A stretch of DNA of 51,856 nt from Desulfobacterales bacterium. GTDB lineage: Bacteria > Desulfobacterota > Desulfobacteria > Desulfobacterales > JARGFK01. The notes beneath the pieces are model-generated. The model ran no database searches and was not told the origin of the DNA. It was given only the letters and a program-made list of their open reading frames with translations. The stretch spans positions 1 to 51,856 of the forward strand of contig JARGFK010000023.1 of assembly GCA_029211065.1 (NCBI GenBank), written 5' to 3'. Each line of letters opens with the position of its first letter. Position 1 is the first letter of the stretch. Position numbers and translations under genes: made by a program. Positions 15,959 to 23,017 of this stretch are shown here, one piece after another.

Positions 15959-17116
15959 CTATTTAAGGTGTTCGTTTGGTGTCCTTCGGATTCTCCATTT
16001 TTTCCCTTCTATTTTTTCAATTGGATCATTTACATATACTTTTCCGAGTCCAATCGGTGACGTAAAAGTTCCGCCTTTTTTTTCTTCACTAATTCCATCT
16101 GAAAAACTGAGATCTACAGGTACTTTACCTCTTCCACCCTGCGCATCTACTACATAAACCGGACGCAGGAAACCTGTAGTGGATCCGCAAAGATCTCTAC
16201 AGATTTCTTTTCCTATGCTTACTTCTGTTCTAAAATGACCTGTTCCTTCAACAAGGTCAGCATAATATAGATAATATGGTTTTATTCCCATTTTACCGAG
16301 GCCGTGCAACAGGTTTCTCATTACATCTTTGTCATCGTTAACACCCTTCATCAAAACAGTTTGATTTCCTATTGGAATGCCCAGTTCTCTTAAAACTTTT
16401 ATGGCCTGATAACTTTCGGAAGTTATTTCATTAGGATGATTGAAATGTGTGTTTATGAAAAGCTGCGGTTCTTTAAGTGACCGAGGTGTATGTTTTCTTA
16501 GCACCTCGATTAGTTCTTTGTCTTCAATAATCTTTTGTGGCCAGACGCATGGGACCCTTGTCCCGATTCTTATCAATTCAAGATGTTGAATTACTTTTAG
16601 TTTTCCCAAAACCTCATCGATTCTGTTATTGGACATCAATAGCGGATCACCACCGGAGATTAATACGTCCCTAATTTCCTCGTGAGATGCAACGTATTCA
16701 ATCCCCTTTTTTATTTCCTCTATCGTTGGATTCTTACGGTCATCACCTACTTTTCTTTTTCTGGTGCAAAACCTGCAATACATTGAACACTCGTTTGAAA
16801 TAAGCAATAAAACCCTGTCTGGATACCTGTGGACTATTGTCCTTGGCCCGCCAAGCGGAATATCTCCTTCCTCATCCAGTGGATCTTCAGAAAGGTCCTT
16901 ATAATGCTCAAGCTCCCCGACACCGGGAATTGCCTGTTTCCAAATACCGTCATTCATTTTTTCAATGAGGCGAAGGTAATACGAATTTACTCTCATAGGA
17001 TATTTGGCAATCACTTCCCTGAGCCTCGGGTCAACCGCAACCTTCCGGCCGGCAAGCCATTTCTCTAAATCCTCGAATGTCCTGATAGAGTTTCTTAAAA
17101 TCTCTTTGTATGCCAT
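15959..17116 (-). CDS. kamA: Lysine 2,3-aminomutase (radical SAM, PLP)
   Basis: 385 residues. The radical SAM cluster motif is C110-x3-C114-x2-C117 (CSMYCRFC), followed by DVLISGGDPL. The substrate region keeps YYLYYADLVEGTGHFRT and VYVVDAQGGRGKVPV, whose Lys is the PLP site; the two Asp residues that read the lysine side chain in true lysine 2,3-aminomutases are both present, which argues against glutamate 2,3-aminomutase. It converts L-lysine to beta-lysine, used in lysine fermentation or for the osmolyte N-acetyl-beta-lysine; no ablB-like acetyltransferase is adjacent. Codon use is clearly more AT-rich than its neighbours, and diverged direct repeats flank the gene, so horizontal acquisition is likely. 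ATG has GGAGG upstream. Confidence 0.9.
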   Translation of the reverse strand: MAYKEILRNSIRTFEDLEKWLAGRKVAVDPRLREVIAKYPMRVNSYYLRLIEKMNDGIWKQAIPGVGELEHYKDLSEDPLDEEGDIPLGGPRTIVHRYPDRVLLLISNECSMYCRFCTRKRKVGDDRKNPTIEEIKKGIEYVASHEEIRDVLISGGDPLLMSNNRIDEVLGKLKVIQHLELIRIGTRVPCVWPQKIIEDKELIEVLRKHTPRSLKEPQLFINTHFNHPNEITSESYQAIKVLRELGIPIGNQTVLMKGVNDDKDVMRNLLHGLGKMGIKPYYLYYADLVEGTGHFRTEVSIGKEICRDLCGSTTGFLRPVYVVDAQGGRGKVPVDLSFSDGISEEKKGGTFTSPIGLGKVYVNDPIEKIEGKKWRIRRTPNEHLK

Positions 17117-17532
17117 AACTGATCCTCCATTTGGCTTTCCATATTCAAGGGCTTTTTCCCGTTAATATTGAACGAATCTGTCGGGTATTTACTTCAGTAT
17201 CCTAAACGCATAACGGCGAACTGGGCAGCGCGGCTTTTTTGCGCTCGCAACAGTTACGGGTTATAAAGTACGATTCAGCTAATTATTAGACGGAAATCGT
17301 ATCAGATTCAATTTTTTAAAAATAGGCATTTGTCAGCATTTGGGATCGGGACACAACAACTGAATATAATGTCGATTACTCGTGTCACTAAATTTTCCTA
17401 TATCCACCATTTTCATATCAAAAACAAAGTTGTTGCCCTGGAACAAGCTTGTTTAAAAAAAAAGAATATTGTTTATTTCCAAATGATAAGTTTGATCCAA
17501 CCCCAGTGTCGCCCAGTGCCCGCAACACGTGG
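17117..17532. other. AT-rich gap upstream of kamA
   Basis: 416 bases with the kamA ribosome-binding site at its left edge, then featureless AT-rich sequence, then repeat copy B (17384-17505). No gene or riboswitch recognised; in particular no lysine riboswitch was seen. Confidence 0.45.
17384..17505. repeat. Diverged direct repeat, copy B (upstream of kamA)
   Basis: Second copy of the repeat at 15803-15922, same orientation, about 1.58 kb away, bracketing the kamA gene. Ends near TTTGATCCAACCCC, where copy A has TTGGTCCGACCC. Confidence 0.65.
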
Positions 17533-17871
17533 TTAAGCGCCAATTATTTCATTCAAACCATCAATAATGAGGGCCGATTCTTCCTCCGATGCTTTGGCTA
17601 TTTTCTTGCCGATGCGCTTTTTAGAAAGGATTCGAATCTGGCTGATCTTTACCCAGGATTTTTTAGGAAGCTTGGCATCCCCAAGTTCCAAAGTCAGCGG
17701 GAAACCAGCCCTTTGCGGCTGACTGGTTATCGCAACCGCAATGACCGTCCCAGATCTCTCATTAAACACATTGTGACTTAAAACAAGAACAGGGCGTAAA
17801 CCGCCCTGTTCGCTGCCAATGACTGGATTTAAATCAGCCCGGTGAATGTCTCCCCTTAATATTCCGGCCAT
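17533..17871 (-). CDS. MazF/PemK-type toxin
   Basis: 112-residue type II endoribonuclease toxin. Signature blocks are [26 protein letters not shown] (Arg26 in the catalytic loop), [10 protein letters not shown] (Thr in the second catalytic block) and [16 protein letters not shown]. MazF toxins cleave single-stranded mRNA at short sequence motifs in the absence of antitoxin. The start overlaps the antitoxin gene by 16 nt, the usual antitoxin-first coupled layout. Full length and catalytic residues intact, so probably active. Confidence 0.92.
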   Translation of the reverse strand: MAGILRGDIHRADLNPVIGSEQGGLRPVLVLSHNVFNERSGTVIAVAITSQPQRAGFPLTLELGDAKLPKKSWVKISQIRILSKKRIGKKIAKASEEESALIIDGLNEIIGA

Positions 17872-18098
17872 TCTTCTAACTCCGATGAAAAGCCTTCCTC
17901 CGCTAAAGCAAGTTCGAATTCGGGATCAAGCTTGGCGCACTCCCGGGCAAGACGGCTTTTCTCCATGCGCATTAATTTTTCAGAAACCGCCTGCTGGATA
18001 GCTTTGCTGCGGTTTGGAAAAAATTTCGACTTAACGAGAATATCGAGTTGTTTAAGCGTCTTGTCGTCAATTGTAATAGCGATTTTTGATGCTCCCAT
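17856..18098 (-). CDS. Antitoxin of the MazEF-like pair (ribbon-helix-helix)
   Basis: 80 residues. The N-terminus ([20 protein letters not shown]) with [14 protein letters not shown] is a ribbon-helix-helix DNA-binding domain; the acidic C-terminal tail ([19 protein letters not shown]) is the kind of flexible segment that wraps the toxin. I chose ATG 18098 because GGAGGTG lies 6 nt upstream; a GTG at 18107 would overlap that site. The promoter and a palindromic operator lie immediately upstream (18112-18146), consistent with autoregulation by the antitoxin or the toxin-antitoxin complex. Confidence 0.88.
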   Translation of the reverse strand: MGASKIAITIDDKTLKQLDILVKSKFFPNRSKAIQQAVSEKLMRMEKSRLARECAKLDPEFELALAEEGFSSELEEWPEY

Positions 18099-18111
18099 TT
18101 CAATCACCTCC

Positions 18112-18146
18112 GGTATGATATTAAATCATACCCGGACCATTTTCAA
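18112..18146 (-). promoter_or_regulatory. Toxin-antitoxin promoter with overlapping palindromic operator
   Basis: On the minus strand TTGAAA (18146-18141), 17 nt, TAATAT (18123-18118). The -10 sits inside a perfect palindrome GGTATGAT-N5-ATCATACC (18112-18132), which abuts the antitoxin ribosome-binding site. Binding of the ribbon-helix-helix antitoxin there would block the promoter. Confidence 0.7.
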
Positions 18147-18323
18147 GCATAATTTTGTTGACGGGCGGCCAGGGGGCCAGGGGGCAATTTTGCAGTTTTC
18201 AGTGTCAACAAAGGGAATATAAAGACGATTTGCTTGCGCCACGGCTATAATGTTGTTTTTGGCAAGTTAGCTTGCCCCGCCCCCATATGCCCATTTATAA
18301 TCGGTCTCCTTGTTAAGCTATGC

Positions 18324-19070
18324 CTATTTTGCAGATTGCTTACGCTTGGCTTTAATATACATGACCGAATTATTATTCCGCATCTCAATCTCAAACAAGT
18401 CACTCACCCGGATCAGATCACTCCATTTTTTATACCCATAGTTAATTGGTGATAACGAGGTATTATTGGAAATATACTGGCCGACCCGCCCAAGATGCGA
18501 CCAGCCATCATCCTCGGCGGTTTGCTCCACCGCCGTTCGTAGGATATTGACTAACCCCGTCTCCCCCCGCAGCTCATTCCGTGAGTGTTTCGCATCTTTT
18601 CGCGTGTCCGCGGCTTTCCCCGGTTCCACATCAGAAATCTCAAGATTTTCGGTATTGATAAACAGCGAACAGGCTTTCACAAAAGGCTCCGGCGTTTTCT
18701 TCTCACCAAATCCATAGACTTTCAGGCCGTTGGTAAGAATGCGCATCACGATGGGCGTAAAATCACTGTCACTCGTCATGAAGGCAAAGGCATCAATCGA
18801 CTGGGTATAGAGCAAAACCATGACGTCAATAATCATGGCGGCATCGGTCGCGTTTTTTCCGGCGGTGTAGGCAAATTGTTGAATCGGTTTAATAGCAAAG
18901 GGGTGGAGTTGTTATTCCCACCCTTTCATCGTGGTGCTCTTCCAATTTCCATAGGCCCGCCGAATATTGGTCACGCCATATTTGGCGAGTTCGTTCAGAA
19001 CACCCGGGATGGCGCGGTAACTGACATTGTCACAGTCAATCAGTAAGGCAATGTTTTGTTCTTTCTCCAT
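18324..19070 (-). pseudogene. NYN-domain / OST-HTH (LOTUS) protein, broken by an in-frame TAA
   Basis: The frame 19070-18324 would encode about 248 residues: NYN (PIN-like nuclease) domain first (IALLIDCDNVSY, later AFAFMTSDSDFTPIVMRI, the conserved acidic residues) and a C-terminal OST-HTH/LOTUS RNA-binding domain (about 175-240). A TAA at 18914-18912 interrupts it after MKGWE; the frame continues without shift through QLHPFAIKPIQQFAYTAGKN, which is normal family sequence, so this is a nonsense mutation rather than a frameshift. LabA/DUF88-type proteins of this architecture are putative RNases. ATG 19070 has GAAGAGGAA upstream. Probably inactive unless the stop is suppressed or is a sequencing error. 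Confidence 0.82.
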
Positions 19071-19224
19071 GATAGATTCCTCTTCCCTTTTCACGCCATG
19101 GTTGTGTTTAAAGGTCGCATCTTAATGTGAAATCAATGCCAATCTTTTGATTATTGTCAAGTGTTGAGACCCGACCCCGTTGTCTCGACCCCGTTGTCTG
19201 CGATAAAACGCGGGGAGTTTCACT

Positions 19225-20526
19225 TCAGCGTTTAAAGACCACATGTTCCAGCGCGAGCACCGCCGCAACGCCCACCACGAAGCCGTTTCCCAGAATCGGT
19301 CCGAGAACTGCGGGAAAGGTAGCGATGACCGCCCCCGGCAGAAAGGCGACCACGGTGCCCAGCAGCACCGGGAGACCGATCACCAGGCCGCTGTTGAATT
19401 CAAAGCTGCCGCCGGTTTCAGCCTGAAACGCCACCACAAGGGCAGCGGCAATCTGGGAGGAAAGAATATAGGTCAGCACACAGCCGATGAGCACCGAGGG
19501 GACATAGGCGATAACACCGATAAAGCCCGGAAAAAACGCCAGGAGCCCCATGATCGCCGCTGCGGGCAGAAGGGCGAAGCGTGAGGCGCAGCCGGTGGAC
19601 GCGATCACCCCGGGGCTCAGCGAAAAGTTCACAATCCCCAGGACCCCGAAAAAACCGGCAGCGACATTTGCCAGTCCGGTAATCGCAATCCCCCAGGTCA
19701 CCCGGCCGCCCGTTTCCGGAAGATCCAGCAGGGCGTGCATCGACTGGATCGATCCGAGATCGTTGATCGACAGCGCCACAAAGCAGAAAAGAAAAGAAAT
19801 CAGCACACCCGGCTCTAAAACTAAACCCAGGGTCATCCGGCTGAAAAATCCGGAAATGAATGACGTCTGGGAAAACAGGCTCCGGGTCGCGGCTTCCGGA
19901 AACAACAGAAGGTAAGCCCCGCTGCCCAGGAGCATGGACCAGATGATCAGGGTTGATTTCCAGACCCCGGTCAGCACCCGGTGAAGCAGGAACATCGCCG
20001 AGATCATGGCCAGAGCGAAGGTAAGATTGGATAGCGGCGCCACGCCGCTTTTCGCGTCGGTTATCAGGTTGAGGATCGTGGGGGTGAGGGTAAGGGCGAT
20101 CAGCATCAAAACCGTGGCGACGACCCTTTTGGTAAAAAGTTTCTGGATGAAGCCGAACAGGCCGCTGGCGGCGATTATGGCAAGGACCACCCCCCCGGCC
20201 ATGATCGACGAATAGATGGCATTGATTTCAAAACCCCGACTGGAGATAACGCCGATGAGCAGCACCGTCGCAGGTCCGCAGATCACCGGCAGGCGATGGC
20301 CCCACCATAACTGGCAGGCAAGGGTGACCCCCGTCAGAAAAAACATCTTCTGGAGGTAGACGATCAAATCGGCCGGCCGGCTGAAATTCAGACTGCCGGC
20401 CACTTTTCCGAGGATAATGATCAGGGAGATCGCGATGGCCGCCCATTGAAGGCCGTAAAGAAATGATTTGGCAAAGGGCGGGCGCTGCTCCAGGCTGTAT
20501 TCGAATTTCATGCTGCTGCTTTCCAC
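19225..20526 (-). CDS. NCS2-family nucleobase permease (uracil/xanthine type)
   Basis: 433 residues with about 12-14 membrane helices. Blocks typical of the NCS2 (nucleobase:cation symporter-2) family: a first substrate loop near INDLGSIQSMHALLDLPETG, the region GFFGVLGIVNFSLSPGVIASTGCASRFALLPAA and a C-terminal GLPVLLGTVVAFLP. It likely imports uracil, xanthine or uric acid with protons or sodium at the cytoplasmic membrane. A GTG start at 20526 is used because AGGAAA lies 5 nt upstream; an ATG 15 nt further (20511) is the alternative. A TATAAT-like -10 occurs around 20584-20589 without a good -35. Confidence 0.85.
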   Translation of the reverse strand: MESSSMKFEYSLEQRPPFAKSFLYGLQWAAIAISLIIILGKVAGSLNFSRPADLIVYLQKMFFLTGVTLACQLWWGHRLPVICGPATVLLIGVISSRGFEINAIYSSIMAGGVVLAIIAASGLFGFIQKLFTKRVVATVLMLIALTLTPTILNLITDAKSGVAPLSNLTFALAMISAMFLLHRVLTGVWKSTLIIWSMLLGSGAYLLLFPEAATRSLFSQTSFISGFFSRMTLGLVLEPGVLISFLFCFVALSINDLGSIQSMHALLDLPETGGRVTWGIAITGLANVAAGFFGVLGIVNFSLSPGVIASTGCASRFALLPAAAIMGLLAFFPGFIGVIAYVPSVLIGCVLTYILSSQIAAALVVAFQAETGGSFEFNSGLVIGLPVLLGTVVAFLPGAVIATFPAVLGPILGNGFVVGVAAVLALEHVVFKR

Positions 20527-20700
20527 GGGTTTCCTGTGTTGAATACCGATGGGGATGCCAACAAGACCTGTTCTTGACTCTTGATTATAGTACCCAGATA
20601 TTTTTATGCATTTTTTGCCTTTTCCGAATGTTTTCTGTTTTTATGCGTTACAGTTTGCCGTAAAGCGGTCTTGGGCGAACCTCTCCCCCTTAAAAACACA

Positions 20701-20736
20701 AAACCCCTTCTTCTCATTTAAAAGAAAAAGGGGTTT
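20701..20736 (-). terminator. Orphan hairpin with T-rich tail
   Basis: Arms AAACCCCTTCTTCT and AGAAAAAGGGGTTT pair with one mismatch around a short AT loop. On the minus strand it is followed by TTTTGTGTTTTT, a terminator-like tail. No gene ends here on that strand, so it may close a small RNA starting to its right (before 20900) or be a relic. Confidence 0.5.
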
Positions 20737-20885
20737 TCAGATTCGATCGCCATTGATCAATCCTTTACAAGCATGAAGCCATCAGGCCCGGATGACGGCG
20801 GCGCTTCCTGTACTATTTGTGATACTTTTTGTTACGCCAACTTATTTGATTTGTCAAGGATATTGAAAGATTAAGAGCGGGGGAT

Positions 20886-21153
20886 CCCGCAAGGATTCGA
20901 GGGTTCGAGGATTCCAGGGTTCAAGTAAAATGCAAATAGGTTGGGAGGCTGATGAGCTGTTACGCAAGATGAGCTGCGATAAGAAATAGAACATTAATGT
21001 TTAGACAGGATTGAACCGCGAAGGCGCAAAGGACGCAAAGGGGTTTTGGTTTGTGCCGGGCCTGCAAGAAAGATACAGGCGCGGCACTCGCCATGCCCTG
21101 CCGGGCAAATGCCATTCCCCGGAACCCTTGAATCCCTGACCCCTTGACCCTTT
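20886..21153. repeat. Facing blocks of short periodic GGGTTC/CCCTTGAA words
   Basis: A GATTCGAGGGTTCGAGG-like block at the left and an ACCCTTGAATCCCTGACC-like block at the right are partly complementary, separated by about 200 bases. The same word family recurs at 32728-32822. Confidence 0.5.
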
Positions 21154-21258
21154 TTTTTAAAATACAACCACAATCCTCCACATCAGTTTTTTATTTGTCT
21201 TGACCATTTAAGCTTTTTTAATTATTATAAAAATCAAATTGATTATTTTATTTTTTCC

Positions 21259-21287
21259 TTGACAGTTGCACCAAAATATAGTTTATT
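21259..21287 (+). promoter_or_regulatory. Candidate promoter of the dcw cluster
   Basis: TTGACA (21259-21264), 17 nt, TTTATT (21282-21287), in an AT-rich stretch 40-70 nt before mraZ. The MraZ boxes lie just downstream, so MraZ would hinder transcription. Confidence 0.55.
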
Positions 21288-21320
21288 GTGTGAAAAGTGG
21301 TTTAAAGTGGTTTAACGGGG
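21286..21320 (+). promoter_or_regulatory. MraZ operator boxes (10-bp spaced repeats)
   Basis: AGTGG (21296-21300), AGTGG (21306-21310) and CGGGG (21316-21320) recur with an exact 10-bp period, with a weaker TTGTG at 21286-21290. MraZ in other bacteria binds repeats of a TGGGN/GTGG-type core with 10-bp spacing upstream of its own gene; here they lie between the -10 and the mraZ start. Confidence 0.75.
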
Positions 21321-21326
21321 TGTAAT

Positions 21327-21770
21327 ATGTTTCGCGGAAGTTCCTTTCATACCCTTGACGCAAAGGGACGCATTATCGTGCCGGCCCGCTTTCGGGATAT
21401 CATCCGGGCCAATGGCGACGGGGTCATGGTGTCCCGGATGGACAGCTGTCTGCTGGCCTATACCTTCCCTGAATGGCACCGGATTGAGAGCCGGATCCTG
21501 GCCCTGTCCGAAAAGAGCGAAACCATGCGCCGGTTCAGACGGGTGTTCATCGGGGGCGCTTTTGAATGCACCTGCGACAAGCAGGAACGGATCCTAGTTC
21601 CCCCATCCCTGCGGCAATATGCGGAGCTGGACAAGGAAATCGTCCTGGTGGGGGTGTTGGATCACTTTGAAATATGGGCCCGCGACAGATGGGATAGCGA
21701 AAATACCCACATGGAAGACGACATGACCAAGGAGGTTGTCCGCAACGAAATCGCAAAACTGGGGCTTTAA
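21327..21770 (+). CDS. mraZ: Transcriptional regulator MraZ
   Basis: 147 residues with two SpoVT/AbrB-like DNA-binding repeats: FRGSSFHTLDAKGRIIVPAR (2-21) and FECTCDKQERILVPPSLRQY (about 76-95). MraZ is the first gene of the dcw cluster and represses or modulates it by binding direct repeats in front of itself, which are visible at 21286-21320. ATG 21327 has GGGGTG upstream, overlapping the last box. Followed after 3 nt by rsmH. Confidence 0.97.
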   Translation: MFRGSSFHTLDAKGRIIVPARFRDIIRANGDGVMVSRMDSCLLAYTFPEWHRIESRILALSEKSETMRRFRRVFIGGAFECTCDKQERILVPPSLRQYAELDKEIVLVGVLDHFEIWARDRWDSENTHMEDDMTKEVVRNEIAKLGL

Positions 21771-21773
21771 GCC

Positions 21774-22712
21774 ATGCCCTATCGACACATCCCCGTTATG
21801 CCGGCGGAAGTTCTGCATTATCTCGACTGCCGACCAGGGACAATCCATGTCGATGGGACCCTGGGGGGCGCTGGCCATGCGGTGATGGTTTTAGAAAAAA
21901 TTATGCCGGGCGGGTTGTTGATCGGCATTGATCAGGACCGGGATGCCATCCAAAACGCCGAAACGGTTCTGGGCGACCATGCCGCTGATGTTCGGCTGTT
22001 TCAGGGAAACTTTGTGCGGCTCCCTGATTTTCTGTCGCAACTCAATATCGCCGGGGTCGACAGCATCCTTTTGGATCTTGGCATTTCGCTCTACCAGATT
22101 GAATCCAGCGGCCGGGGGTTTAGCTTCATGACGGACGAACCGCTCGATATGCGCATGGATGTCACAGCACGCACCAAAGCTGAAGATATTATCAATGGCG
22201 CGGAGGAAAAAAATCTTAGGAAGATTTTCCAGGAATACGGGGAGGAACGCTGGGCGCGGCAGATTGCCCGGAATATTGTAGCGGGGAGAAAAGAGAAAAA
22301 AATCACCTCGAGCCGACAGTTGGCAGAAATTGTAAAGAGCGCTGTTCCCAGAAAGGCATCCCTTTCTCAACGGATTCATCCTGCAACGCGTGTATTCATG
22401 GCGCTGCGAATTGCCGTCAACCAGGAACTCGAAGTGTTGGCGTCATTTCTGGATGGCGCAATGGATTTCCTGAATCCGAAGGGCCGTCTCTGTATCATCT
22501 CGTTCCATTCCCTGGAAGACCGCATCGTCAAGCACCGCTTCAAAGCCATGGAAAAGGGATGCAGCTGTCCGCCGCGATTTCCGCAATGCGTCTGTGGTCG
22601 AACAAAATTGGTGCGGTCCCTGACGCCGAAGGTTGTAAGGCCGACAGATGCAGAAGTTCGTAAAAATCCCATGGCCAGGAGCGCCCGCTTGCGGGCCTTT
22701 GAAAAACTTTAG
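21774..22712 (+). CDS. rsmH: 16S rRNA (cytosine1402-N4)-methyltransferase RsmH
   Basis: 312 residues, SAM-dependent methyltransferase of the MraW/RsmH family that methylates N4 of C1402 in the ribosomal P-site. Motifs: HIPVMPAEVL at the N-terminus, SAM loop DGTLGGAGHA, ILLDLGISLYQIE, DEPLDMRMD and the late SFHSLEDRIVKH with a Cys-containing CVCGR block. Length is normal. Starts 3 nt after mraZ and is followed by ftsL. Confidence 0.97.
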   Translation: MPYRHIPVMPAEVLHYLDCRPGTIHVDGTLGGAGHAVMVLEKIMPGGLLIGIDQDRDAIQNAETVLGDHAADVRLFQGNFVRLPDFLSQLNIAGVDSILLDLGISLYQIESSGRGFSFMTDEPLDMRMDVTARTKAEDIINGAEEKNLRKIFQEYGEERWARQIARNIVAGRKEKKITSSRQLAEIVKSAVPRKASLSQRIHPATRVFMALRIAVNQELEVLASFLDGAMDFLNPKGRLCIISFHSLEDRIVKHRFKAMEKGCSCPPRFPQCVCGRTKLVRSLTPKVVRPTDAEVRKNPMARSARLRAFEKL

Positions 22713-22720
22713 GGGTGTCA

Positions 22721-23017
22721 ATGGCAGCCAAACCCAACCGAAAAATCCAACCGCAGCAATCCATCGGCGTGTGGATTGTGTTGCTGGTGGTCTTGATCTC
22801 GGAGATGCTGCTGTATACTTGGAGCCGGGTCCAGTGCACGCGCCTGGGATATGGCATATCCGTCGCCATTGAAAAGCAGCGGGAGCTGCTGCTGTTGCAA
22901 AACAATTTGAAAATCGAACTGGCGCGTCTGAAGTCGCCCGACCGCATCACCAAAATCGCCAGGGAGCAGCTGGGACTAAGACAGCCAAAACCGGAGCAAA
23001 CAGTCATTATCCCATGA
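22721..23017 (+). CDS. ftsL: Cell division protein FtsL
   Basis: 98 residues: short basic N-terminus, one membrane helix (about 16-36, IGVWIVLLVVLISEMLLYTW), then a periplasmic coiled coil (IEKQRELLLLQNNLKIELARLK) ending RITKIAREQLGL, the leucine-zipper layout of FtsL. It bridges FtsB and FtsQ in the divisome and activates FtsWI. Identification rests on topology plus location between rsmH and ftsI. ATG 22721 is chosen over GTG 22715 because AGGGG (22711-22715) is then correctly spaced. Its stop overlaps the ftsI start by 4 nt. Confidence 0.9.
   Translation: MAAKPNRKIQPQQSIGVWIVLLVVLISEMLLYTWSRVQCTRLGYGISVAIEKQRELLLLQNNLKIELARLKSPDRITKIAREQLGLRQPKPEQTVIIP

Larger units (their letters stand above)
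20527..21326. other. Long intergenic region before the dcw cluster
   Basis: 800 bases without a gene I can support. From left to right: upstream region of the permease, an orphan terminator-like hairpin (20701-20736), a GC-rich stretch without features, two facing blocks of short periodic GGGTTCAAG/CCCTTGAA words (about 20886-20922 and 21118-21153), then the AT-rich mraZ promoter and MraZ boxes. Confidence 0.6.

Noticed and set aside
18261-18276. GGCAAG-TTAG-CTTGCC hairpin as terminator of the NYN gene
   Set aside because: On the gene strand it is followed by an A-run instead of a T-run and the stem is only 6 bp.
11929-19070. Alternative genetic code with TAA as sense
   Set aside because: Many intact genes here end at TAA (for example murG, murB, ftsZ), so two in-frame TAA codons are better explained as nonsense mutations or sequence errors.
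20960-21181. 73-codon minus-strand frame before mraZ
   Set aside because: Built from repeat words and lacks protein-like composition or a ribosome-binding site.
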